A stretch of 64,000 nucleotides of DNA from JADKIH01 sp031385005 (GTDB taxonomy: Bacteria > Bacteroidota > Bacteroidia > AKYH767-A > 2013-40CM-41-45), in assembly GCA_031385005.1 (NCBI GenBank), contig JANNBB010000011.1, positions 1 through 64,000 of the forward strand, in the 5' to 3' direction. Shown piece after piece: positions 56,112 to 64,000 of this stretch; position 1 is the stretch's first letter, and every line of letters begins with the position of its first letter. Below the pieces are notes generated by a model, which ran no database searches, was not told the DNA's origin, and saw nothing but the letters and a program-made list of their open reading frames with translations. A program made the position numbers and the translations under genes.

Positions 56112-56891
56112 ATGAAAAACATTCTGTTTATTATTTCTCTCTTTATTGCCGGACCACTACTTGCCGGCGATACCATAAACGATCTTCGTAAGGTTTCCAA
56201 TGAAGCTTTTCGTCCGGGTGAAGTTTTAAAATTTCGAATTCACTACGGTATTCTGGATGCCGGAGAAGCGACTCTGGAAATTAAACAAGACATACAAAAA
56301 TTCGGTGGCCGCGAATGTTACCACTTTGTCGGAGAAGGAAAATCTATCGGTGCCTTCGATTGGTTCTTTAAAGTTCGCGACCGTTATGAAAGTGTTGTCG
56401 ATAAGCAAGCAATTATTCCTTGGTTTTTTGTCAGACGTGTAAACGAGGGCGGATACATCATCAATCAAAACGTCAGCTTCAACCATTATACCGATTCGGC
56501 AAAAAGTGAAAAAGCAACTATTGCTATACCTGATAACACGCAGGACTTAATTTCTTCTTTCTATTATGCACGAACAATCGATTTTACGAATGCAAAAGTA
56601 GGCGATATTTTCCCTATCAACGGTTACATCGATGATGAAGTATTTCCAATGAACCTCAAATTCATTGGCAGGGAAACCATAAAAAGTAAAAAAGGGAAAT
56701 TCCGTTGTATTAAGCTTCGTCCGATGCTTCAGGAAGGCCGGGTTTTCAAAGAGCAGGAAGACATGACAATCTGGGTGAGCGACGATAAAAACAAAATTCC
56801 TGTTCGTGTGCAGACAGATATTTTAGTCGGTTCCATTAAAATGGATCTCATTGATTTTTCAAATCTGGCTAATGCACCTGCAGTGGAATAA
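56112..56891 (+). CDS. DUF3108 family periplasmic protein
   Basis: I use ATG 56112 (MKNILFIISLFIAGPLLAGD), a signal peptide; the start at 56094 adds a short tail. The mature 240-residue protein has the DUF3108 opening PGEVLKFRIHYGILDAGEA and later FRVRDRYESVVD-like and IWVSDDKNKIPVRVQTDILVGS text. The family is widely found but has no known function, probably in the periplasm. It follows scpB after 166 nt and a terminator. Confidence 0.86.
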   Translation: MKNILFIISLFIAGPLLAGDTINDLRKVSNEAFRPGEVLKFRIHYGILDAGEATLEIKQDIQKFGGRECYHFVGEGKSIGAFDWFFKVRDRYESVVDKQAIIPWFFVRRVNEGGYIINQNVSFNHYTDSAKSEKATIAIPDNTQDLISSFYYARTIDFTNAKVGDIFPINGYIDDEVFPMNLKFIGRETIKSKKGKFRCIKLRPMLQEGRVFKEQEDMTIWVSDDKNKIPVRVQTDILVGSIKMDLIDFSNLANAPAVE

Positions 56892-56931
56892 TTTTATTTC
56901 CAGGATCATAACTAAGTCGATTTCGGGTCAA

Positions 56932-57858
56932 CTAATTCAATACAATTTTTTTGATTAGTTGTTGCCCATTTTCATCCACAAATTTTATTGTGTGAATTCC
57001 ATTCTTTAAATAAGACAGATCAATACTTTCTGTCTTTTCTTTTATAGAAAATTCTTTCTCTAAAAGTCCAAGCTGATTGAAAATATAAGCGTGATAATTT
57101 TGAAGATTGCTTTTGTATATAGTGACAATGCCTGAAGATGGGTTTGGATAAATAGAAAGTAAATTGGTGTTCAGCTTTTCGTATATTCCTAAATGTAACA
57201 GGTATTCGCAGTCGTTGTTGGGCGCATTTATATAAGAAAAATTAGTGTCTTCGTAGCAGGCTAAATTATAGAAGGTATAATCTACTATGATGGAAGAATC
57301 GCATGAATTTAAATTGGTTGGAAATAAATAGCCCTCAAGTGAACCGAATTTTTCAAATGCTTTTCCATAAAAATTGGCAATAGAATTTGTATCCGGACTT
57401 ATAGATATCCATCTTAAAGCAGCGCCATTTATAGAACTTGTTCCAATGCTATCAACCTTTACTAATGAATTAGAGCAATCCGAATTTGTTATCGTAAATC
57501 CAACATCCCAGCGGTCGCCCGGTTGTGCCCCGAAATTGTATAAGACGAAAAATTGATTTCCTTGTAGCCAAAAAATTGTGTCTCCGGATTTGTAAGTGTA
57601 ATTTTCACCTTTTAATTGTGATCCTACAAAAATTATGTTGCCGAACTGATCGATAGCAAAATTAAATTGTTCACTTGATAGTTTTTGACAAGTATTCCCT
57701 GAGATAATAGTATCGCCGGTGTAAACTATTTTTTCGAAACCACCTGAAGCCATAAAACTAAAATTATAATGCCATGTAGCGCCCTGATCTATCCATACTT
57801 GCGAGTTGGTTGATTCAATTATCAAGGTCAGCAAGAACATAACAAATGATTTTTTCAT
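56932..57858 (-). CDS. T9SS type A sorting-domain protein, unknown function
   Basis: A 308-residue exported protein with an 18-residue signal (MKKSFVMFLLTLIIESTNS). The middle is beta-rich with several Cys residues (DSCDSSIIVDY-like, NDCEYLLHLG). The C-terminal 75 residues are a type A sorting domain (LSIYPNPSSGIVTIYKSN ... IDLSYLKNGIHTIKF). The next minus-strand gene at 57897 encodes another cargo protein 38 nt upstream of it, so they form one unit. Confidence 0.85.
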   Translation of the reverse strand: MKKSFVMFLLTLIIESTNSQVWIDQGATWHYNFSFMASGGFEKIVYTGDTIISGNTCQKLSSEQFNFAIDQFGNIIFVGSQLKGENYTYKSGDTIFWLQGNQFFVLYNFGAQPGDRWDVGFTITNSDCSNSLVKVDSIGTSSINGAALRWISISPDTNSIANFYGKAFEKFGSLEGYLFPTNLNSCDSSIIVDYTFYNLACYEDTNFSYINAPNNDCEYLLHLGIYEKLNTNLLSIYPNPSSGIVTIYKSNLQNYHAYIFNQLGLLEKEFSIKEKTESIDLSYLKNGIHTIKFVDENGQQLIKKIVLN

Positions 57859-57896
57859 TATAAAGCGGAATTAACAGGTGCTGGTTAACTACTATT

Positions 57897-58544
57897 TTAT
57901 TCAATTATATTTAATCGTGTAACATATTTTTGATTTCTATTTTCAATTACCAAGGTGTAAAAACCTGATGCAACTGATGTGTTTATTTCAGATTCTTTTT
58001 CAGTGATATTATATGTTTGTACCAGTTTTCCATCGGTTGAATAAATTTTCATCAATCCTTTTTCAGCCACATCCTGATGTACGAAGATTTTTCCTTTCGA
58101 AGGATTAGGAAAAACATTGAAATGATTGTTAGTTGAAAAATTCTCAATTCCACTTGCTCCTGTTACGTTTATGTACACTGAATCCATAACCATTGGTAAC
58201 GTCCCCGGAATACAAGGAAAACCATCTCCGGTGTTTAGTATATATACAAAATTGTATTGTCCGGGTGCTTGCGGAAGAATGTTAATTGTATCGTAATCCG
58301 TACAAATTACTGTGAGCATTCCAACACAATGATAGGCTTGAGCAAAGATATAATCACCACTGGTGCCAGTAATATTTGCTGTGCCATCGCAACTGCCACT
58401 TGTAAACATCGTCTCTATGATTACCTGAATAGTATCAGCGGAGGTCGGATTGGCAGGAGAAACCGTGAATGAGACAATACTCTGAGAATAGGAGTTTGTA
58501 AAAATAAAAGAAACAAAAATGAGGGAAAGTAGACTTCTTTTCAT
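57897..58544 (-). CDS. Small T9SS type A sorting-domain protein, unknown function
   Basis: A 215-residue exported protein with signal peptide MKRSLLSLIFVSFIFTNSYS. The first domain (about 22-130) contains several Cys residues and an immunoglobulin-like beta pattern (FTVSPANPTSADTIQVIIET). The last 75 residues are a type A sorting domain (FNVFPNPSKGKIFVH ... ASGFYTLVIENR). Its ligand is unknown. It is upstream of the 56932 gene on the same strand. Confidence 0.85.
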   Translation of the reverse strand: MKRSLLSLIFVSFIFTNSYSQSIVSFTVSPANPTSADTIQVIIETMFTSGSCDGTANITGTSGDYIFAQAYHCVGMLTVICTDYDTINILPQAPGQYNFVYILNTGDGFPCIPGTLPMVMDSVYINVTGASGIENFSTNNHFNVFPNPSKGKIFVHQDVAEKGLMKIYSTDGKLVQTYNITEKESEINTSVASGFYTLVIENRNQKYVTRLNIIE

Positions 58545-58629
58545 GAGGGAGAGTTATTTATCACAAGTTAATAATTAATCTTAAAAATTTATTGAAGTCC
58601 TGTTCGAAATATCATTTTTTTATGGGCAA

Positions 58630-58659
58630 TTTGATATTTTCCCAAATTTCTTACCTTTC
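58630..58659 (+). promoter_or_regulatory. Possible promoter for tryptophan 2,3-dioxygenase
   Basis: TTTG (58630-58633) and TACCTTTC (58652-58659) are 18 nt apart; the latter differs from TAnnTTTG at the last base. The ATG follows 4 nt later. This favours the start at 58664 over the in-frame codons at 58592 and 58622. Confidence 0.35.
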
Positions 58660-58663
58660 CCAA

Positions 58664-59626
58664 ATGGAACTAAAACCCGATGTACTTAAACGATTCGATG
58701 AACTGGAGAAAAAATTTTCTGCAATGGGGCAGGATCTTGTGTCCTACCTTGACGGACTTCTGTATGCTGATTTTTTAACCTACTGGGACTATATACATGT
58801 CGATACACTTTTGTCGCTTCAAAATCCGAAAACAAATTTTCCGGATGAGAAGATATTTATCATTTATCATCAGATAACAGAATTGTACTTCAAACTTTGC
58901 CTCAATGAATTTGAGCAATTGAATGATAAAAAAGAAATCGATTTGAAGTTTTTTCTCACCCGGATTACGCGCATAAACAGTTACTTCGAAAATCTCGTCC
59001 GTTCTTTTGAAATCATGGTTGCCGGAATGGAGCAAGATCAGTTCTTGAAATTTCGAATGAGTCTGCTTCCTGCAAGCGGTTTTCAAAGCGCACAGTATCG
59101 TCAAATAGAAATATGCGCAACGGATTTTATTCGCCTCGTCAGTAAAGATCACCGTTCGAAATTTAATCAGTCCTCTCCCATCAATGAAATGTTTGAGTTT
59201 ATTTATTGGAAAGCAGGAGCAACAGAACTGGCAACCGGAAAGAAAACGCTCACACTTGAACAGTTTGAAAATAAATATTCAACAACGCTTATTCATCTCG
59301 CTGAAGAAAAACAATCAACCAACCTTTGGCAGATTTATAAAAAACTGCCGGAAGCCGACAGACAAAATCCTAAACTGATTGCTTCACTAAAACTGCTTGA
59401 TGTGAATGTAAACGTTAATTGGCCACTTAGTCATTATAAATCCGCCGTACGCTACTTGCAAAAAGACCCGGAAGATATCAAAGCCACCGGTGGAACAAAC
59501 TGGCAAAAATACCTGCCTCCACGTTTTCAGAAACGAATTTTTTATGAGGAATTACTAACTGCGGAAGAATTGGAAAATTGGGGAAAGAACTGGGTAACTA
59601 AAGAAGTTTTTGGAATTACGAGTTAA
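58664..59626 (+). CDS. kynA: Tryptophan 2,3-dioxygenase family protein
   Basis: Using ATG 58664, this is a 320-residue haem enzyme that opens the indole ring of L-tryptophan to N-formylkynurenine, the first step of the kynurenine pathway. FADF-like YADFLTYWDYIHVDTLLSLQ, FIIYHQITELYFKLCLNE and RMSLLPASGFQSAQYRQIE are its landmarks. A His suited to haem ligation lies in the C-terminal half, but I cannot fix it. No other kynurenine genes are adjacent. Glutaryl-CoA dehydrogenase at 13227 might act further down the same pathway. Confidence 0.9.
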   Translation: MELKPDVLKRFDELEKKFSAMGQDLVSYLDGLLYADFLTYWDYIHVDTLLSLQNPKTNFPDEKIFIIYHQITELYFKLCLNEFEQLNDKKEIDLKFFLTRITRINSYFENLVRSFEIMVAGMEQDQFLKFRMSLLPASGFQSAQYRQIEICATDFIRLVSKDHRSKFNQSSPINEMFEFIYWKAGATELATGKKTLTLEQFENKYSTTLIHLAEEKQSTNLWQIYKKLPEADRQNPKLIASLKLLDVNVNVNWPLSHYKSAVRYLQKDPEDIKATGGTNWQKYLPPRFQKRIFYEELLTAEELENWGKNWVTKEVFGITS

Positions 59627-59732
59627 CTCAGAATTATTCTTTCTGTCCTTTTTATTTTTAATCATCTAAGTAATTATTTAATAATCAAAGGGTTATTGGA
59701 TTATTGATCCCTCAAATTAATTTTAATATTTA

Positions 59733-59764
59733 TTTGGTTTATAATATAAACTACTTTATGTTTG
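59733..59764 (+). promoter_or_regulatory. Bacteroidota-type promoter for the TonB-dependent receptor operon
   Basis: TTTG (59733-59736) and TATGTTTG (59757-59764) are separated by 20 nt, the best match to the phylum consensus in the window. The start codon is 20 nt downstream. Confidence 0.6.
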
Positions 59765-59784
59765 CAGGGTAATTATTAAGCAGT

Positions 59785-61923
59785 ATGAAACAGTTTCTGA
59801 CCACTTTTCTATTTCTTATGCTAATCTGTTTGATTACAGAAGCACAAACAACTATTACGGGTATTGTTACGGATGCAAAAGGAAATCCGATACCCGGCGC
59901 AAATGTATTTATTAAAGATACATATGATGGGACAACGAGTAGTGGAGAAGGGAAGTTCACTTTTAGTACAACAGAAACGGGAGAGCAAATACTGGTCGTT
60001 AGTTTTCTTGGCTTTGAAACGAATGAGCAAAAACTGTTATTGGATAAAACCGAAAAGAACATTAAAATAAAATTAAAAGAAGCAATCAGTGAGTTGAAGA
60101 CAGTAACGATTGCAGCGGGCGCATTTGAGGCGAGTGATGAAAAGAAGATGGTCATGCTTCGTCCCCTGGATATTGTGACAACTGCCGGAGCAGCTGGCGA
60201 TATTTACGGTGCCATACAAACGCTTCCGGGAACGGGTGTAGTAGGAGAGAAGGAAGGGTTGTATGTACGCGGAGGCGATGCTAGTGAGGCGAAGACATTT
60301 ATAGATGGACTGCTTGTTGATAATCCCTATTTTACTTCTGTACCCGACGTCCCGCAACGTGGACGATTTTCACCATTTCTATTTAAAGGAACATCATTCA
60401 GCACAGGCGGCTATTCAGCTCAATATGGTCAGGCCATGTCATCTGCATTAATTCTCGAATCACAAGACTTGCCGGAAAAAACAATGACGAACATTGGTAT
60501 CATGAGTGTTGGAGCCAATGGAGGTCATACCAAACGCTGGAAGAATACATCGGTAGGAATTTTTGGTGGATACACGGATCTGTTACCTTATTTTAAATTA
60601 GTAAAACAAAACAGAGATTGGGGTAGGGCGCCTCGATCTGAAAATGCATCTGCAATTTTCCGTCACAAAACTTCAAAGACAGGAATGCTGAAAGGTTTTA
60701 TAAGCGCTACTTGGTCCGATCTGAACATTTCTTTTCCGGATACGGCCGATCCATTACTGGTACAGCGGAAAAAACTCACGTTGAACAATTCCAATCTATA
60801 TTCGTCATTGAGTTATAAAGAAATCATTCATAAAAAATGGACGCTTTATACTGCTGCTTCATTCAGTGTAAATAAAGATAACCTGCACATTAATGAATTG
60901 CCGCTGACTAATAGAAACAGTCTTTTTGAATCGCGTCTGACCTTATCACATACAATAGGTGAACTTTCTGTTATTCGTTTTGGTGGCGAATTTCAAAAAC
61001 CTGTTTCAGAAAATACGGTTTCGGTTTATGCGAGCAAGTTCGACGAGACATACTCTTCTGTTTATGCCGAAGGAGATATTTACATTACCCCAAAATTGGT
61101 TTCACGAATTGGTTTCAGAGGAGAAAATTCAGCAATTTTAGATCGGTTAAATTTGGCTCCGCGGGTTTCGCTTGCGTATAAAACCGGAAAGTTCTCACAG
61201 GTATCTTTTGCATACGGCGATTTCTATCAGGTTCCACAGAAAGAATATATTCTAACATACGATACGCTGGATTTCAAATTTGAAAGAGCAACTCATTATA
61301 TTATAAATTACCAATACATCAGCGATTACCGAACCTTTCGCATAGAGTCGTATTATAAGAGTTATAAAAACCTGATTCGGACAACAGATGTTGTAGCAGA
61401 TAATTCCGGTTATGGAAGTGCAAGAGGTTTTGAGTTTTTTTACCGGGATAAAAAAACAATTTCCAAAACGGATTTTTGGCTTTCTTATTCTTTTCTGGAC
61501 ACTAAACGTTTGTATCGCGATTTTCCTGTTGAAGCAATGCCTGTTTTTGCAGCCAAGCATACAGCAAGTCTGGTTTTCAAATATTTTATTCCGAAAATAA
61601 GTCTGGCGCCGGGATTGACCTATGTTTATTCTTCCGGCAGACCTTATTTCAATCCGAACAACACGCAATTTTTATCTGACCGGACAAAGGATTATCACAA
61701 TTTGAGTATTAACTTCAGTTACCGGACTTCCATCGGAAAGAATTTTACCGTATTGGTATTGTCCATCAATAATGTATTGGGAGTTGAAAATGTTTACTCA
61801 TATAATTATTCATCCGATGGTTCAAGACGAATGGCAGTAGGGCCTACAGCACCGCGATTCTTCTTTGCAGGAGTTTTCATCAACATTGGTTCGCAAGCGG
61901 ATGATTCTGAAAAATTCAATTAA
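59785..61923 (+). CDS. TonB-dependent outer-membrane receptor with carboxypeptidase-like domain
   Basis: A 712-residue receptor. After a signal peptide ending near EAQT there is a carboxypeptidase-regulatory-like domain (about 22-105, GIVTDAKGNPIPGANVFI), a plug (about 130-245, GAIQTLPGTGVVGEKEGLYVRGGDASEAKTFIDG summarised by its core YVRGGDASE) and a 22-strand-type barrel ending at the C-terminus. It takes up a ligand that is not identifiable here. The next gene follows 57 nt downstream and ends the operon with a periplasmic protein, a membrane protein and a regulator. Confidence 0.92.
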   Translation: MKQFLTTFLFLMLICLITEAQTTITGIVTDAKGNPIPGANVFIKDTYDGTTSSGEGKFTFSTTETGEQILVVSFLGFETNEQKLLLDKTEKNIKIKLKEAISELKTVTIAAGAFEASDEKKMVMLRPLDIVTTAGAAGDIYGAIQTLPGTGVVGEKEGLYVRGGDASEAKTFIDGLLVDNPYFTSVPDVPQRGRFSPFLFKGTSFSTGGYSAQYGQAMSSALILESQDLPEKTMTNIGIMSVGANGGHTKRWKNTSVGIFGGYTDLLPYFKLVKQNRDWGRAPRSENASAIFRHKTSKTGMLKGFISATWSDLNISFPDTADPLLVQRKKLTLNNSNLYSSLSYKEIIHKKWTLYTAASFSVNKDNLHINELPLTNRNSLFESRLTLSHTIGELSVIRFGGEFQKPVSENTVSVYASKFDETYSSVYAEGDIYITPKLVSRIGFRGENSAILDRLNLAPRVSLAYKTGKFSQVSFAYGDFYQVPQKEYILTYDTLDFKFERATHYIINYQYISDYRTFRIESYYKSYKNLIRTTDVVADNSGYGSARGFEFFYRDKKTISKTDFWLSYSFLDTKRLYRDFPVEAMPVFAAKHTASLVFKYFIPKISLAPGLTYVYSSGRPYFNPNNTQFLSDRTKDYHNLSINFSYRTSIGKNFTVLVLSINNVLGVENVYSYNYSSDGSRRMAVGPTAPRFFFAGVFINIGSQADDSEKFN

Positions 61924-61980
61924 AATATTAATCATTTCAAAAACATCGTTCTAAAAAATCTAATCCTAAAAAATCAAACT

Positions 61981-62625
61981 ATGAAAAAATCAATTATCTA
62001 CTTTCTCATTTTATTGGCTTCGGTATCATTTGCGCAAGATGCCAAATACATGAAAGCCATGGAAAAAAACATTGCTATTATCGATTCTGCTAAAGATGTA
62101 AGTTATTGGCAAGAAGCCGCTAATGCATTCGAGCGAATTGGTACTGCAAATTCAGGCGAATGGCTGCCGCTTTATTATCAGGCCTATTGTCAGGTGATGA
62201 TTGGCATGCAGGAAAAGGAAAACAGTTTTAAGGACGAGCATTTTGATAAAGCAAAAAATCTTGCCGACAAAGCAGATGCAATCAGTCAGGACAACTCCGA
62301 AATTTATGTGCTGAAATCGTTCATCATGGGAATGATGATCTCAATCGATCCAATGAATCGTGGTCAAAAAATGGGAATGGAATCTTCCATGCTGATTGAA
62401 AAAGCAATTGAACTGAACAAAGAGAATCCGCGTGCATATTTCATAAAGGGAACAAGTCTTATGTACAGGCCGGCCCAATTCGGCGGAGGAAAAGAAGTGG
62501 CCCAACCGATTTTAGAAAGTGCTGTAGAAAAATTTTCCACATTCAAACCGGAGAGTTCTATCATGCCGCATTGGGGCGCAGAACGTGCGAAGGGAATGCT
62601 TGAGCAGTGTAAAAAAATGGAATAA
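61981..62625 (+). CDS. Periplasmic helical-repeat protein of unknown function
   Basis: A 214-residue secreted protein with signal peptide MKKSIIYFLILLASVSFAQD. The mature part is alpha-helical with TPR-like spacing (YWQEAANAFERIG, AKNLADKADAISQDNSEIYV, LIEKAIELNKENPRAYFIKG). It sits right after the TonB receptor and 18 nt before a membrane-protein gene, so it is probably part of that operon and may help receptor function or ligand handling. Confidence 0.82.
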   Translation: MKKSIIYFLILLASVSFAQDAKYMKAMEKNIAIIDSAKDVSYWQEAANAFERIGTANSGEWLPLYYQAYCQVMIGMQEKENSFKDEHFDKAKNLADKADAISQDNSEIYVLKSFIMGMMISIDPMNRGQKMGMESSMLIEKAIELNKENPRAYFIKGTSLMYRPAQFGGGKEVAQPILESAVEKFSTFKPESSIMPHWGAERAKGMLEQCKKME

Positions 62626-62643
62626 TAAAAAAACTATTCTACC

Positions 62644-63222
62644 ATGAAAAACGAAGATAACCTGCAGTTGATTCAGCGAATGATCAATACGGCAAAAGAA
62701 AATATCGAAGACGATAGCTTTTATTTCTTACTATGGGGATGGTTTGTTTTTACCGCTTGCATCCTTCATTTTATCTTACTAAAAATTGCTCCTGATATGC
62801 AGGGAATAGGATGGATAATACTCATGCCATTGGGTGGAATTATTTCCATGGTATTTGGGATCAGGCAGGAAAAAAAACAACGCGTTAAATCATACATCGA
62901 TGACCTGATGAAATATGTGTTAATTTCATTTTTGGTTTCATTATTTACTGTTTTGTTTTTTATGAAAACGCTTGGCCTATCAACATATCCTTTGGTTATG
63001 CTAATATATGGAATCTGGTTATTCATTTCAGGAGGTGCATTGAAATTTCGTCCGCTCATAATCGGAGGAATTGTCAATTGTTTGCTGGGAATAACGGCTT
63101 TCTTTTTTGCTTTCGAAATGCAATTATTGATATTGGCACTCGCTGTGCTTTTAGGTTACATCATTCCCGGACATTTATTGAAAAGAAAATTTGAGATTTC
63201 GAACGGGAGTATTACAAATTAA
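62644..63222 (+). CDS. Membrane protein of unknown function
   Basis: A 192-residue protein with an N-terminal soluble stretch of about 30 residues and then about five membrane helices (GWFVFTACILHFILLKIA, WIILMPLGGIISMVFGI, LISFLVSLFTVLFF and others). No enzyme motif is seen. It lies between the helical-repeat gene and a winged-helix regulator 17 nt downstream. This pairing of a membrane protein with a small regulator recurs in Bacteroidota and may couple membrane state to transcription. Confidence 0.8.
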   Translation: MKNEDNLQLIQRMINTAKENIEDDSFYFLLWGWFVFTACILHFILLKIAPDMQGIGWIILMPLGGIISMVFGIRQEKKQRVKSYIDDLMKYVLISFLVSLFTVLFFMKTLGLSTYPLVMLIYGIWLFISGGALKFRPLIIGGIVNCLLGITAFFFAFEMQLLILALAVLLGYIIPGHLLKRKFEISNGSITN

Positions 63223-63239
63223 TTAATGCCTACCAATAT

Positions 63240-63524
63240 ATGTTCAGTGAATTAGATCCGCTCCTTCATTCCCAACTGCGATTAGCAATTATGTCTTTGC
63301 TAATCGGAGTGAAGGAAGCGGAATTTTCTTTCCTGAAAGAGAAAACTGGAGCTACGGCGGGGAATCTCAGTGTTCAGATCAATAAACTGGCGGATGCGGG
63401 ATATATTCTGGTAGCGAAATCTTTCCGGGATAATTATCCGTTAACGACCTGCAAAGTCACTCAAAAGGGAGTCAAGGCATTTGAGGAATACGTCGTTGCT
63501 TTAAAAAAATATATTGGGAAATAG
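63240..63524 (+). CDS. Winged helix-turn-helix transcriptional regulator
   Basis: A 94-residue DNA-binding protein. The recognition region is SLLIGVKEAEFSFLKEKTG and GNLSVQINKLADAGYILVAK, followed by the wing PLTTCKVTQKGVKAFEEYV. It resembles the short MarR/ArsR-like regulators without a ligand domain. It is the last gene of the TonB operon and is a plausible autoregulator of it; the membrane protein just upstream is its likely partner. Confidence 0.88.
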   Translation: MFSELDPLLHSQLRLAIMSLLIGVKEAEFSFLKEKTGATAGNLSVQINKLADAGYILVAKSFRDNYPLTTCKVTQKGVKAFEEYVVALKKYIGK

Positions 63525-63618
63525 TAGTTGTTAAATGGAGGGAGGAGTTATAAATTTAACATGGAGATAAGGAGGTCATGGATGTACACGGAGAGTTTAC
63601 CAATTAAGTTGTTTGAAC

Positions 63619-64000
63619 TCATTCAGAGAATTCTCTCCAGTCGCCATGCTCCTTGATCAGGGCGATTAATTCATCGACAGCAGAACTAGATTCGATATTG
63701 CGGCGAACGACTTCTTTACCTTTATACAATGTAATTTTTCCGATACCGGTTCCAACGTAGCCGTAATCAGCATCGGCCATTTCTCCGGGACCATTTACAA
63801 TACAACCCATGATTCCGATTTTAACACCTTTGAGGTGAGCCGTACGCGAGCGAATTTTAGCTGTCGTTTCCTGAAGATCAAAAAGGGTACGGCCGCAACT
63901 TGGACAACTAATGTATTCTGTTTTTGAAATTCGGGTTCGCGTTGCTTGCAAAATGCCGAATGCAAGGCGATTAAGAAACTGGCTTTCTATTTTATGTGAT
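63619..64000 (-). CDS. ispG: IspG (4-hydroxy-3-methylbut-2-enyl diphosphate synthase), C-terminal part
   Basis: The frame is open to the right edge of the window, so only the last 127 codons are seen; the N-terminal part is outside. The region has the iron-sulfur ligands in ISCPSCGRTLF and the third Cys in MGCIVNGPGEMADADYGYVG, the end of IspG, which makes HMBPP in the MEP isoprenoid pathway. A putative TTG start at 63951 would omit conserved sequence and is not used. The gene is on the minus strand, with its end close to the regulator gene. Confidence 0.93.
   Translation of the reverse strand, partial: SHKIESQFLNRLAFGILQATRTRISKTEYISCPSCGRTLFDLQETTAKIRSRTAHLKGVKIGIMGCIVNGPGEMADADYGYVGTGIGKITLYKGKEVVRRNIESSSAVDELIALIKEHGDWREFSE

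Noticed and set aside
1..64000. tRNA or rRNA genes
   Set aside because: No cloverleaf-like sequence or rRNA segment was recognised in any intergenic space by eye; a covariance-model search would be needed to exclude small RNAs.

Overview
The window is chromosomal DNA from a member of the Bacteroidota. Evidence for this: several exported proteins end in type IX secretion (T9SS) sorting domains of type A or type B; there is a PorP/SprF family protein; murF and alr are fused; the ftsX–DUF3098–uppP–truB–queA block has the order typical of the phylum; and several genes are preceded by the Bacteroidota promoter -7 element TAnnTTTG. The DNA is AT-rich, spacers are short and genes lie on both strands. 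No rRNA, tRNA, CRISPR array, prophage or recognisable insertion sequence with a transposase was seen. The species cannot be named from sequence alone.

Layout. 1-864: non-coding, with two families of short GC-rich palindromic repeats. 865-13191: a large ABC transporter, a lipoprotein, dCMP deaminase, an S41 protease, superoxide dismutase, an AsmA-like protein, a histidine kinase and HemW. 13227-14405: a glutaryl-CoA dehydrogenase-like enzyme. 14857-22593: an envelope/redox island made of an ECF sigma factor, its anti-sigma factor, a secreted DUF4331 protein, a TPR protein, a HupE/UreJ membrane protein, a lipoprotein cytochrome with an unusual haem motif, a YceI protein and a DUF5777 beta-barrel protein. 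22685-25635: two T9SS cargo proteins in tandem. 25725-26831: a repeat-bounded GxxExxY gene followed by an internally deleted copy of the same unit.

26903-33067: a small lipoprotein, then a compact housekeeping run (DUF4271, hemD, rnpA, yidD, a second S41 protease, an O-antigen-ligase-like protein). 33072-34860: two glycosyltransferases on the minus strand, probably for LPS or another surface glycan. 34905-39206: MeaB, then a type B T9SS cargo protein beside its likely PorP/SprF partner. 39216-42279: murF-alr and tdk. 42412-48025: an unknown conserved protein, rsmI, recJ, a YvlD-like membrane protein and glutamate dehydrogenase. 48082-52131: the queA/truB/uppP/DUF3098/ftsX block on the minus strand. 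52231-56891: leuS, scpB and a DUF3108 protein. 56932-58544: two small T9SS cargo proteins. 58664-59626: tryptophan 2,3-dioxygenase. 59785-63524: a TonB-dependent receptor followed by a periplasmic protein, a membrane protein and a winged-helix regulator. 63619-64000: the C-terminal part of ispG, cut by the window end.

Most genes are housekeeping or envelope functions. The two regions most worth a second look are the ECF-headed island at 14857-22593, whose genes point to a coordinated envelope redox or metal function with no described pathway, and the GxxExxY unit at 25725-26745, which looks like a small mobile or expandable element with a non-autonomous derivative.
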